Source: Priapulus caudatus (taxonomy: Eukaryota; Priapulida; Priapulimorpha; Priapulimorphida; Priapulidae). Taken from it: 27,995 nucleotides of DNA. Of the stretch, positions 19,261 to 27,870 are shown piece by piece. The notes under the pieces are model-generated. The model was not told the origin of the DNA, ran no database searches, and worked only from the letters and a program-made list of their open reading frames with translations. A program made the translations under genes and the position numbers. The stretch covers positions 140,800-168,794 of the forward strand of contig NW_014577465.1 of assembly GCF_000485595.1 (NCBI RefSeq), given 5' to 3'. Within the stretch, counting starts at the first letter, position 1, and each line of letters opens with the position of its first letter.

Positions 19261-19614
19261 CTATCTTATTCGCTATCCCCTTGTCCGTCTGTCCCTCTCG
19301 CTTGATCTGTGGTGTCATTAATTTTAATGTACTATTATTATAGATATGTTCATGAATCATGATACCAGCATATACTATTATAAATAAGCTCACCATTAAT
19401 AAAAATATCCCCCGTGTTTTTATACAAAATTACTCTGACCAAGAGAGCAATGCTGAAATCGCGCTTTAGAAAAATTGCGATGATGTCGCAATTGAAATTG
19501 AAAAAAACTATGTATTTAAGAAACTCCTCTCTTTCATCTATGAAGCTAGCGATTACTATCTATACTTCCAATCTGGGAAGCTGATCACAGTGAGCGGAGC
19601 AATACGGCCAGACG
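19261..19614. other. AT-rich unique sequence, no gene
   Basis: Nothing coding is recognised. A small perfect inverted repeat, AATTGCGA (19473-19480) and TCGCAATT (19486-19493), occurs near other GCGATT-containing copies. A cluster of GCGATTRAA words recurs at about 19820-19895. Confidence 0.5.
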
Positions 19615-19617
19615 CAC

Positions 19618-19665
19618 GCACGTACGCACACACATGGTAGCACACACACACACCACGCACACACA

Positions 19666-19714
<49 letters not shown>

Positions 19715-19726
19715 ACACACACACGA
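19618..19726. repeat. (CA)n microsatellite
   Basis: CA array with occasional CACC and CACG interruptions. The Cys/Val frame on the minus strand is an artefact. Confidence 0.92.
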
Positions 19727-19904
19727 AACCGCAGCTGCCCGGCGCGCGCGCAGGAACATATGGAAGGCCCATTACCGCGCAACACATACTATTAAATCGG
19801 CGTTAAATGTCTTTTAAGCGCGCGATTGAATTTCAGCTGAACTCAGAACGTGGTTGTTTATCGCGATTAAAATCGTTTATGAAGCGCGATTAAAATAGGT
19901 AGGT

Positions 19905-20053
19905 TGTTGTTGTGTGTGTGTGCTGTGGTGTGTGTGGTGTGGTGTGTGTGCTGTGGTGTGTGTGGTGTGTGTGTTTGTGTGTGTGTGTGCTGTGTGTGTG
20001 TGTGTGATGTGTGTGTGTTGTGTGTGTGTGTGTGTGTGGTGTGTGGTGTGGTG
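19905..20053. repeat. (GT)n microsatellite, interrupted
   Basis: GTGTGT with GCTGTGG and GATG interruptions. It mirrors the CA array at 19618-19726. Confidence 0.92.
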
Positions 20054-20254
20054 GTTATTTGCGTTACTTATCTATTAAGGCGGCTATTCTTTTCATAGAT
20101 CGTTGCTCAACGTAAGCGTTCATAATTTATGAGTCAACCTTATCAAATTCAAACATCAGAAGAGCACATGCATTAAATCACACACTAAACCATGCCGCGC
20201 GCTATGTATACACACATTTTGTATGTAGGCAGAGTGCACAGTATAAAATCAGAT

Positions 20255-20300
20255 TATTATTATTATTCTTATTTTAGAATTTATTATTATTATTATTACT
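20255..20300. repeat. (ATT)n tract with internal dyad symmetry
   Basis: ATTATTATTATTATT, then TTATTTTAGAATTTA, then TTATTATTATTATTA. A short AT-only array. Confidence 0.7.
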
Positions 20301-20384
20301 AGTGTGCGTGTGTCAGATTGTATCAGACGTTTATGCTATCTGTTTTATTGTAATAATGTAATAACGATTGATTACCCCAAACCC

Positions 20385-20583
20385 TCTCCCCACACACACA
20401 ATACACACACACACACACACACACACACGACACACACACACCCACACTCACACCGCACAACACACACCCTCTCCCCCCCCCCCCACACGCTCGCGCGGCC
20501 ACACAACACACACCATGCGCCGCGGCGCGCACACACACACACGGCGCGCGCGCAACACAACAGCACGACCACACTTCACACCA

Positions 20584-20619
<36 letters not shown>

Positions 20620-20758
20620 ACACACACTCCACACAACCACACCCACACACACAACACACACACACCACTCACACTGCCACACACACACACTCACTATGCG
20701 CGCCACACACACACTCACACACACACACACACACCGATTGCGCACACACACAATACAT
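20385..20758. repeat. Long interrupted (CA)n array
   Basis: About 370 bases of CA-rich sequence with a C-run (20474-20484) and CGCGCG islands. It lies immediately upstream of the LTR retrotransposon. Confidence 0.92.
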
Positions 20759-20903
20759 AACGCTCGAGCTCATTAATAGCACGTTGCCGAGTGATGCGGA
20801 GACGCGGCGGACAGGCTGTCACTTAGAGAGCGGAGAGCAGTATACGTAACATGCGACATCATGAGATGCGGCCCTCGCAAGACGGGGGTCGGCAGAACGG
20901 GAA

Positions 20904-21170
20904 CCTGGAGAACCCAAGAGGTGACAGGATAATGCCCGGATGGCGGGCACGGGAATCGCCGGGGTATATAAGGCGAGCGGCACTCAGACACGTGGAACTC
21001 AACTTTCTCTATCCCCGCGTTCTTTCCTGTCACGCTACAGTTGTATACGCTACGTGTTGTACTTGTAACATGGCTAACAATACAGTCGCTTGTGGTACGT
21101 TACTTTGCTAGTTCTTGTTTGCTTTATGTCTTAGCGCATCCTGTATCCTGTTTGTCTAACCGAGGTTACA
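20904..21170 (+). repeat. 5' LTR
   Basis: Similarity to the right-hand repeat begins at CCTGGAGAACCC and runs to 21117. The LTR probably continues to GGTTACA at 21170, just before the primer-binding-site-like sequence. The left limit is uncertain, because no TG terminus is confirmed at 20904 and the real start may be further left (for example TGTCAC near 20817). It holds a TATATAAGG box at 20965-20973. Confidence 0.72.
20965..20973 (+). promoter_or_regulatory. LTR TATA box
   Basis: GGGGTATATAAGGCGAGCGG is conserved in both LTRs (here and near 24770). Transcription would be expected to begin about 30 bases downstream. Confidence 0.6.
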
Positions 21171-21173
21171 TTT

Positions 21174-21191
21174 GGTGCCGTGACCAGAATA
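21174..21191 (+). other. Candidate primer binding site
   Basis: TGGTGCCGTGACCAGAAT directly follows the presumed LTR end. It starts with TGG, complementary to a tRNA CCA end. I did not identify the primer tRNA. Confidence 0.5.
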
Positions 21192-21340
21192 ATTGTGGTT
21201 TTGTGTTGCTCGCGTGTTACTGCTACTGAGCACGCAGCTGCCACTGCGCAGCTTCTACTGAGCTGCGCTGTACGCTGCTGCTGCTGCGCGTGTTAGTGCT
21301 ACTGCTATTCGACACAGATCTACAGGCAAAAATTGTTAAG

Positions 21341-21346
21341 GTAAGT
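21341..21346 (+). promoter_or_regulatory. Splice-donor-like site in the retroelement leader
   Basis: AAG|GTAAGT is a perfect consensus 5' splice site between the primer binding site and gag. A spliced subgenomic transcript is possible, but no matching acceptor or downstream gene was identified. Confidence 0.35.
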
Positions 21347-21475
21347 AAGCGGCGTAGGTTATCAGTGGCTAGAGTAATGTTATTGTCACTTCATTCGCCC
21401 CGGGGTACATGGGTAGTGCTAGTTGTATAGTTATGAACGGACGTTAATTTTTATTGCGACTACGAAGCTCACGGC

Positions 21476-22289
21476 ATGGCTCTCCCACCCACCCATCCAT
21501 TTACTTTGGACGAACTCGCGCAGTTGTTTACAAATTCCCTTCAGCCGTCTATTGAGACAGCCGCAAGTACTTTCAAATGTGCTTTGCGGGTCTTAGAAGT
21601 CAGACAGGGTATACCACGTTTTATGGGCGATTGCGCCGTAGTGGGACCCACATTTGCTGACAGCTTTGGAATGGGCGCAAGTCGAGCTAAGTTTGCCCGA
21701 TGCGTCGTTAAAGCAGTTCGCTTTGTTGACGGTAGGGGGGCATGCCGCAGAGTTTTGTAGACGTACGTTGCTAGAAGCACCTACGATTGCTTGGAAAGAT
21801 CTTAGTGCTAAGCTGGTCAAGCGATTCGCCGATCCCCTACAGGAGGAGCAAGCGCTGTATGAGCTTAAGTACTTTCGTCAGCAAAAGGGGAAGCAAATTA
21901 GACAGTATGGAGATCGGTTGCAATCTCTCGCAACGCGGGCGATGTCGTTGGACAAGATTCGAACAGATGATGTCCAAAAGAGGCTAGCTGACGCGTTTCT
22001 AAATAACCTAATCTCCGTCCCCACCCAAAAGATGCTTTTGGCTCGCAAGCCGCAAACCCTGTCCCACGCTATTGAATTAGCCGCTGATGAGGCGTTCATA
22101 GAGGAGGGTCTGGCAATGCGACTACGCAATAGAGCAATGGATGGATCTGACAGGGGTGGGGTCATGGAGCAAGGAGAGCCGATGGAAATAGGCGCAGCAG
22201 CAACGGGTAGTAATACAGCACTCGTAGCAGAAATTCGTAACTTATCTTCGCTGTTAACACAAGCAGAGAGGTGCCGCGACAGTAATTAG
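21476..22289 (+). pseudogene. gag: Retrotransposon gag (frameshifted)
   Basis: Gag forms the particle shell. An N-terminal part begins with MALPPTHPFTLDEL at 21476 in one frame. After a frameshift between about 21610 and 21660, the capsid-like part continues in another frame: LPDASLKQFALLTVGGHAAE, WKDLSAKLVKRFADP, and ALYELKYFRQQKGKQIRQY with FxxRLQSL. This is the helical core typical of the Retrotrans_gag family. A TAG at 22287-22289 stops the frame before the zinc knuckle, which lies in the same phase about 200 bases further on. Start and frame assignments are tentative because the gene is broken. Confidence 0.75.
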
Positions 22290-22496
22290 CAAGGCCCACG
22301 CAATGCACAGCCAAGCGGCGCGTTGGGCCTATAATGGCGGGCAATCCGTTCCCCCCGAATCGTTGGGTGAGTCCCACGATGAGGGAGGGGCATATCGCTT
22401 ATCTGCCTAGCCCAGTCTCACAAGCTGGGACGGCAGATTTCAGACCGCCAGTCACGAGCCGCCGAGTACAGGTACGGGAGGCGACGCGTGACAATG

Positions 22497-22538
22497 TGTT
22501 TTCAATGTGGGCAGAGAGGGCATTTTGCCCGTAATTGT
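22497..22538 (+). pseudogene. Gag zinc knuckle (CCHC)
   Basis: CFQCGQRGHFARNC fits CX2CX4HX4C exactly. This motif binds genomic RNA in gag nucleocapsids. It is in the same phase as the capsid part but separated from it by stop codons. Confidence 0.88.
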
Positions 22539-22599
22539 CGCGCGTGCAGGGAGCCTAATCGTTGGCCGGGAAATGCGCAACTCCTCCCCCCCCGCTCGC

Positions 22600-23373
22600 T
22601 CGCGCATCGTACGCGCAGCCGCGGCAGTAGAGACGGGGGGTTCGGTACGTCGTAAGGTTAGCGTGTCACAAAGAAAGGGTGCGCCCATCTGTACGATTGC
22701 AGTCGGACCTTTAATGTTGTCTGCTCTCGTCGATACTTGTAGTGACGTCACGCTTATAAGTTACAACGCTTGGAACCGATTGTCGCGTCGGATACGTTTA
22801 AAGGCGAGGTTTGTGCCGGCAGAGCAGTGTGTCACCCATCTGGTGTCAATATCGGGCCAACAGTTGAGTATGGTTGGAGTTACCTCCCTAAGTATTACGC
22901 TAGGGAGAGTCACAGCAGAGCATGACTGCTATATCGTACGCCGGTTAACGTGGGATTTTGTGTTGGGAGCAGATTTCTTTGCGCACGCGCACGTCATTGT
23001 TGATCTTAATGTGGGTGTACTGATTATAGGCGCCAGCATCGTTCCTTTGAGCATGCCGAACGGCGGTCACGGGTGGTTACCACCCACGCAATTAGCAATG
23101 CTTGTGCAAACTGTTAAGTTGCCGGCGGAGTCCGCGCACAAGTGTGTATTACGGGTACCTAGAAGTTTTCAGAGTGGTACGCTGTTATTCGTTCAGGGAT
23201 CGACAGCTTTTAAGACTTTCCACCGAAATCAACACCTCAAAATTACACCTACATTGGCAGTAGTGTCAGACTGTCAGCTGATCATACGGTCGAGTGTGTT
23301 CTTAAAAACGAGTCAGGCACACCAAAGAATTTACTTAAGGATATTGTCGTTGATGCAATGGAACCCACAATAG
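22600..23373 (+). pseudogene. Retropepsin-like protease and linker
   Basis: An aspartic protease domain would cut the Gag-Pol polyprotein. Visible features are ICTIAVGPLMLSALVDTCSD, which is the flap and active-site strand, and WDFVLGADFF, which matches the conserved hydrophobic-hydrophobic-Gly motif near the C-terminus. The active-site triad, normally Asp-Thr/Ser-Gly, reads Asp-Thr-Cys (22732-22740), one base from DTG. The domain is therefore probably inactive. The frame differs from the zinc knuckle and from the following segment, and it stops at 23373. Confidence 0.75.
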
Positions 23374-23865
23374 CACACAAGGTGCGTGCTGTATGTTCTG
23401 TGGGGGAGGGATTAAATTCACCACCCCGGCGACTTACAGCCGAGGGGAAACCTTTCGATTATGCTACGCTTGTGCGGCATGTAGTAGATCCTCATCAGAA
23501 GGCAACTTTGCTCGCATTTTTAGAGAAACGCGATACCACTTTCGCACACACAGACGCACAGCTAGGTTGCACACACCTTGCCACTTTCAAGTTCACACTG
23601 GACAAAATAAACCGATTAAAACTCGACCGTATCGAATGAGTTTAGATCAGCAGGAGAAGGTGCAGCAGGAAGTAGAAAAACTGCTAAAGAATGGCATTAT
23701 ACGACCCTCGATGAGCCCTTGGTCTAGTGGGGTACTGTTAGTTAAGAAGAAATCAGGAGAATTAAGGCTTTGTATTGATTATAGGAGAATGAACTCAGTC
23801 ACGACAGCTGACACTTATCCTCTCCGTCTAATCGATGACGCGTTACAGGCTCTGGGGTCCTGGAA
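23358..23865 (+). pseudogene. pol: Pol: linker and N-terminal reverse transcriptase, truncated
   Basis: A pre-RT linker (GKPFDYATLVRHVVDPHQ, LLAFLEKRDTTFAH) runs in one frame. A frameshift near 23600 leads into unmistakable Ty3/gypsy RT: NKPIKTRPYRM, VEKLLKNGIIRPSMSPWSSG, VLLVKKKSGELRLCIDYRRM and NSVTTADTYPL. Homology ends near 23860, before the catalytic LDL and YxDD blocks. The frame then runs into CA repeat (about 23925-23960) and unrelated text to a stop at 23995. The RT core, RNase H and integrase are absent, apparently by deletion at or near the microsatellite. Confidence 0.88.
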
Positions 23866-23924
23866 CAAAGTAAACATGATACAGCTAACAACTACGTTAC
23901 AAATTGCTACAATATCAAACTATA

Positions 23925-24708
23925 CACACGCACACACACACACGCGCGCGCACACACACACTCCACAGCAACTTTTAAGTAGCTCAGATAATTAGCAAGC
24001 CGAATATTACAGCCGCACACGGACAGCAGCAGGCAATGCTTGACACACAACTGAGGAAAACAGCACAGAAGCAAGAACAACTACCCCATGTGCCGCGGGA
24101 ACACAAGACACCGACACAGACATAAGCGGATCAACGAAGCTACTGGAATGAGATGCGAATGGAATTGACATGTTTAAACTCCTTGTTTGTACTATATGTT
24201 TATACTCCAAGGAGGTTGGCTACTCGTTGTTTGGGGTCACACAAGACACACAACATCCCCTGATCAATTTGCACAAAATAAAAATAGCACAGCCTACATG
24301 TGCACAACTGCAAAACACTGTACGAGCACATACAGAGCCCAACACCACTACTATGCGTTTCAGCATTCTAAACGACTATCTAGCATTGCATCACGATATC
24401 TATAATGCTCATCTGACAATTTATAAGACTGATAATTAAAGTGATTACGTCACCTTAAATAGACACCTTAAAACTAATTTCCACTTTTTCACAAAATACA
24501 AGTCATTCTGTTCATTTCATATGTTCACTGTCGCAGCATTATACTTCCTATTTTACTATATTCTTGGATGTGAACATACACTCGTGACTCATACATAGCC
24601 CATAGCAAGCAATTCATGTCAGGAACATTAATTCAAATCGTCCAGGTATTTTTAATTTTGAACTAGCTGAGAAACAATCTTATCAGGTAAGAATTTTACG
24701 ATACGTTT
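23925..24708. other. Internal retroelement remnant, unrecognised
   Basis: Begins with a CA/CG simple repeat (23925-23962). The rest shows short frames without RT, RNase H or integrase motifs. It may be the eroded 3' internal region, or sequence inserted during rearrangement. Confidence 0.45.
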
Positions 24709-24896
24709 CCTGGAGAACCCAAGAGGTGACAGGATAATGTCCGGATGGCAGGCACAGGAATCGCCGGGGTATATAAGGCGAGCGGCACTATCCCCGTGTT
24801 CTTTCCTGTCATGCTACAGTTGTATATGCTACGTGTTGTACTTGTAACATGGCTAACAATACAGTCGCTTGTGGTACGTTACTTCGCTAGTTCTTG
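24709..24896 (+). repeat. 3' LTR, truncated
   Basis: Matches 20904-21117 with a few substitutions and one internal deletion of 26 bases (the counterpart of 20979-21004). It ends at TTCTTG, so the last ~53 bases of the LTR after TTCTTG are missing. The TATATAAGG box is kept. Confidence 0.8.
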
Positions 24897-25260
24897 ACGA
24901 TCTGCAGCCGGATATCCGCGCGAAGCGCGAACAGCGCCGCGGAGCGGCCCATTTGTTTGAAATCGCTGCCCTGTTGAAAAAAAATTTCCGACAGTGCCCT
25001 ATGGGTAGAGGATAAAGCGGTGTAATCGGTCAATTGAGCAGTTGTGGGCATTCCAGAAGCCTTTCGAGTATGCACGTAGGGCGAGCATAAATACAAATGC
25101 TCGTTTTTGTTGGTTTGCGGAGTGTGTGTGTGCACGTACACGTGCGTGCGTGCGTACGTACACGTGCGTGCGTGCGCTTGTATCGAACAATATCACACAT
25201 CTGCTTGCTACCAACCGTAATATGGATAAACAGAAAAATACAGAAAACAAAAAAATAATT
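24897..25260. other. Unique sequence with GT/CGTG-rich tract
   Basis: No gene recognised. 25125-25180 is a CACGTACACGTGCGTGCG-type alternating purine-pyrimidine tract with dyad symmetry. Confidence 0.5.
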
Positions 25261-25261
25261 A

Positions 25262-25334
25262 AAAAACAGACGGGATTCGATCCAACAACATTTCAGCAGT
25301 GTCGTCTCTGCTCTATGCGTTCAGCTATCGAGGC
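25262..25334 (-). tRNA. tRNA-like fossil or SINE head
   Basis: On the minus strand a 73-base segment carries an A-box-like TAGCTGAACGCATAGAGCA and a B-box GGATCGAATCC at tRNA spacing, followed at once by a T-run that would end Pol III transcription. Three of four D-stem pairs form and the anticodon loop would read GAC. The acceptor stem does not pair and the T stem is weak. I judge it a tRNA-derived pseudogene or SINE fragment, not a working tRNA. Confidence 0.38.
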
Positions 25335-25345
25335 ATTGGGGTTTT

Positions 25346-25997
25346 GTGTTATGGATGTGCCTTGAATACACTGGGGCGTCATTGAGGAGTTTGAGGCACG
25401 TGATTTGTATCAACCAATGGGATTTGCGAGGGCATCGTCACCGAGTAAACATCGTGAGTGGCATGCGGTGGGCGTAGTCATTGAGGTAATTAGGGTTATC
25501 TCAGTTTTATTATAGTTTTTCGTGCGCTTTTTGATGTCAACAATTTTCAACGATGTTACGATGACATGCTTCTCAGCAAACGCTGTGTCAAGTCAGTCAC
25601 TGTTGCCCACGAATTCAGACTAAGCGAATTCCCAGCCTCCCCCAGGAAATTTCAACATTTCAAGGGTCCCTGGGCACAAAAATCAGCACCATTTGAGCAC
25701 ACATTTAGTCAAGCAGCAATAGCTAAAAACCTTATGGAAATTTATTTCTGCTTCATTTTGCCTGCGCTTTGCATACCAGCAATTAATGCAGAATGATTCA
25801 AGCACTTCTCTTCTTTTTCAGATATCAAAGCTAGTTTTGTTACCATGTAAAATTTTGATTTCCTTCAAGTCCTGTCAATGAATCAGAAGAAAATGAAAAC
25901 AAATAAAGAATCTAGCCAAATTCCATCAAATTGTTTTCTGTATTTTTAGCGCAAAATTTCGAAGGGCACTTTGAAATCCCCATACGGCAAATACGGT
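25346..25997. other. No recognised gene
   Basis: Moderately AT-rich unique sequence. A 76-codon frame at 25566-25796 has no domain or splice features. This stretch may be the interior of the DNA transposon whose terminus is at 25998-26012. Confidence 0.5.
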
Positions 25998-26012
25998 CTG
26001 AATCCGCCCCTG
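25998..26012 (-). mobile_element. Terminus of a hAT-like DNA transposon
   Basis: CTGAATCCGCCCCTG is the reverse complement of CAGGGGCGGATTCAG, nearly the same 15 bases as the terminus at 12421 but in the opposite orientation. Inside it, the minus strand reads on to CCGTATTTGCCGTATGG, unlike the 12421 element. No matching 8-bp flanks were found between the two ends. Confidence 0.45.
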
Positions 26013-26484
26013 CCTATGACATCCATGACTCGAGGTATTACAGCTGTAACTTGTTGTCCATTGGAAGCCTGTCCTAGACTGACATTTTTTTCAAATCCTA
26101 TATAAATTAGCTCCCAGCACTTATTGGCTGAGTTGGGTGGGATGTAATGCCTATATACGTACGGTCCACTGCGGTCTGTACCATGAAAATATATAGCCTT
26201 TGTACTGCGTTGACCCCCAGACTTAGGATAGCTCCATCGTCCCCGCCACTGTCCACAACCAAGTTTTACTTACGAGATTAAGTTGTGCTGTTCGAATGCG
26301 CAGAGAATCGATGAGGTGTCAGTTGCTCAATCGCAATAGCGCGTACTTATCAATACACCTCTTCTATTACCCACCCTATACGTTGATGCGAATTTGTCAG
26401 TGATAGAATTTTGACATAATAACAATACCGCGGCTAAAGTAAAACATAGATAGACCAAGAAGGTTTAAGTAGTAAATTAATTAC
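26013..26484. other. No recognised gene
   Basis: Unique sequence with no clear exon or repeat. Confidence 0.45.
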
Positions 26485-26653
26485 ATGATTGCAGTATTCA
26501 TCGGTATACCGATATACATTATTTTTGCTTGCTATAGTATGTTTTTTTCTGTAGAATTTCTTAGGAAGAAGCATGGAGAAAAGTTTGACATTGAAGTAGT
26601 TTACGAGGATCAATCTTCGAACGACTGGGACTCGTTATTCCACCGTCTTCAAG
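26485..26653 (+). CDS. Possible exon of an unrecognised membrane protein
   Basis: An open frame begins at ATG 26485 and ends at a plausible donor, CAAG|GTATAT (intron from 26654). Residues 2-25 are hydrophobic (AVFIGIPIYIIFACYSMFF), a likely signal anchor or transmembrane helix. They are followed by a soluble charged part, VEFLRKKHGEKFDIEVVYED and SSNDWDSLFHRLQ. A TTGCAG at 26489-26494 could instead be an acceptor, making this an internal exon starting at 26495. Codon use and composition look protein-like, but I recognise no family and no neighbouring exon was identified. Confidence 0.4.
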
Positions 26654-26699
26654 GTATATACATACAGATGATTATACATTGATACTAGATAACTACGCA

Positions 26700-27182
26700 T
26701 TGACTACATTTCTTCTATTATTATACATACATGCATTCTATTATTATATGTACATATGAACAGACACACGCATACTCACAAATATACGTGTGCACACGCG
26801 TAGTCACATGTACACACATACTTGCGCGCACACACGCACACTCACAGATATATTTACAGAAAGGGATGAGAGAGAGGGGGAAATTAAGAGAGATAATGTA
26901 ATCATGAATCTGTATGAGTACGCGCCGGTAGCAAGACTTTGGCAGCGGGCCAGTTTTTTTAGTGACGAAACAGGCTTTAGACTCTTTGCAGTACAGTAGA
27001 GCAGCAGACCTTAGACGAGCAATGTCGCTTTGCAGCACTTGTTAGTGTAGAGTAGACAAATAGGATGTAGACCAACTAGGAGTTTTTGCAATAGGCTATA
27101 AATGAGATTACGCCAACCGGGTATAACATGTTCAAATATTTAAATACGTTGCATGGAAAGTCGGTTGGAGTCGTGGGCGGGG
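26700..27182. other. Non-coding sequence with CA/CG-rich simple repeat
   Basis: 26760-26850 is an irregular CACACG/CACATGTA tract. The rest is unique with no recognised gene. Confidence 0.5.
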
Positions 27183-27251
27183 CTAGCTCTAGTACTATAG
27201 CCCGCGTACAGTTCTGCGGCAACTGTACGCGGGCTATAGTACTAGAGCTAG
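27183..27251. mobile_element. Foldback hairpin element H2
   Basis: A perfect 31-bp inverted repeat (27183-27213 and 27221-27251) with a 7-base loop. The arm contains TAGCTCTAGTACTATAGC, identical to H1 at 11969, but its inner stem (CCGCGTACAGTT) is different. CGGGGCTAG occurs at 27178-27186 and 27254-27262, a 9-bp direct repeat that partly overlaps the left arm. It lies 117 bases upstream of the ATG at 27368. Confidence 0.7.
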
Positions 27252-27367
27252 GTCGGGGCTAGACGTGTCTTTCTGAACACAGCTCTCAGTAGTCTGCGTT
27301 TCCTATTCTAAATCCAAAATTATTTTACATATACACTCTAGTGTAACAAACTAGGAACACGGTAAAC

Positions 27368-27497
27368 ATGGAGGAGAACCAGCACTACCTGAACTATGGC
27401 ATCGGGATGGCTAAAGGAACGGGCTACTATACAGACTACAACCCCGGCTGTTTTGCTACCATTACGCAGGCCACACAGCTGTGCTTGGACGCTATCG
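27368..27497 (+). CDS. First coding exon of an unrecognised gene
   Basis: ATG at 27368 in the strong context AAACATGG opens a frame of 43 codons plus one base: MEENQHYLNYGIGMAKGTGY, then YTDYNPGCFATITQATQL and CLDAI. It ends at ATCG|GTGAGC, an excellent 5' splice site, phase 1. The composition (Tyr, Gly, Asn, Cys, no low complexity) is protein-like, and other frames here lack such structure. I do not recognise the family. There is no signal peptide or transmembrane helix, so a cytosolic product is likely. The next exon is not visible: the intron holds element M2 and then a CA array at the window edge. Confidence 0.55.
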
Positions 27498-27513
27498 GTG
27501 AGCTCCCAGTACC

Positions 27514-27767
27514 GCAGATGGGGTTGTTGTCGTATTAGGTACTACAGATATGTACCCGAGGTAGTTTTAGGTTGTTTAGTATTGTGTTTATATTTTTATA
27601 TGAGGTATGTTTAGGGTTAGGGTAAGGGTTAGGGTTAGTGTTAGGGCTTGGGTTAGGGTTAGGGTTAGGGTACACTTCTGTAGTACAAGTCTGGTACACT
27701 TTGTGTATACATATATGTACCTCGGGTACATATCTGTAGTACCCGATACGACAACGACCCCTTGAGC
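27514..27767. mobile_element. TIR element M2 carrying TTAGGG repeats
   Basis: A 254-bp element flanked by the perfect 9-bp direct repeat CCCAGTACC (27505-27513 and 27768-27776). The ends are GCAGATGGGGTTGTTGTC and, reverse-complemented from the right, GCTCAAGGGGTCGTTGTC. The inverted repeat then continues through GGTACTACAGATATGTACCC and CGAGGTA, about 60 bp in all. Ten TTAGGG-like units, seven of them perfect, fill 27611-27670. Termini, length, duplication size and internal repeats match M1, so the two belong to one family. It sits in the first intron of the gene starting at 27368, beginning 17 bases after the exon end. Confidence 0.8.
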
Positions 27768-27776
27768 CCCAGTACC

Positions 27777-27870
27777 TAATTGCCACAGACACGCTAGTTA
27801 TATAGCTTTCTTATATAGCAGTCCACGCTCACCTATGTAGTGTTAGTCATAGCTATAGTCTGGGGACGCG
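27777..27870. other. Intron sequence, nothing recognised
   Basis: Short unique stretch between M2 and the terminal CA array. Confidence 0.4.

Larger units (their letters stand above)
20904..24896 (+). mobile_element. Degenerate Ty3/gypsy LTR retrotransposon
   Basis: Two direct repeats (20904-21117 and 24709-24896) bracket gag, zinc-knuckle, protease and N-terminal reverse transcriptase sequences, all on the plus strand. Several frameshifts and stops break the reading frames. The element lacks the RT catalytic core, RNase H and integrase, so it cannot be autonomous. About 850 bases between the RT remnant and the right repeat are unrecognised. The order gag-PR-RT and the RT sequence style place it in Metaviridae-like Ty3/gypsy elements. 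Confidence 0.88.

Noticed and set aside
18643-19396. Arg/Glu-rich frames on the minus strand
   Set aside because: Translation of the CT array read as GA. No stable start context or domain.
21593-22165. Minus-strand frames over gag
   Set aside because: They are antisense shadows of a recognisable gag sequence.
25566-25796. 76-codon frame as a gene
   Set aside because: No recognisable motif, no splice context and likely inside transposon-derived sequence.
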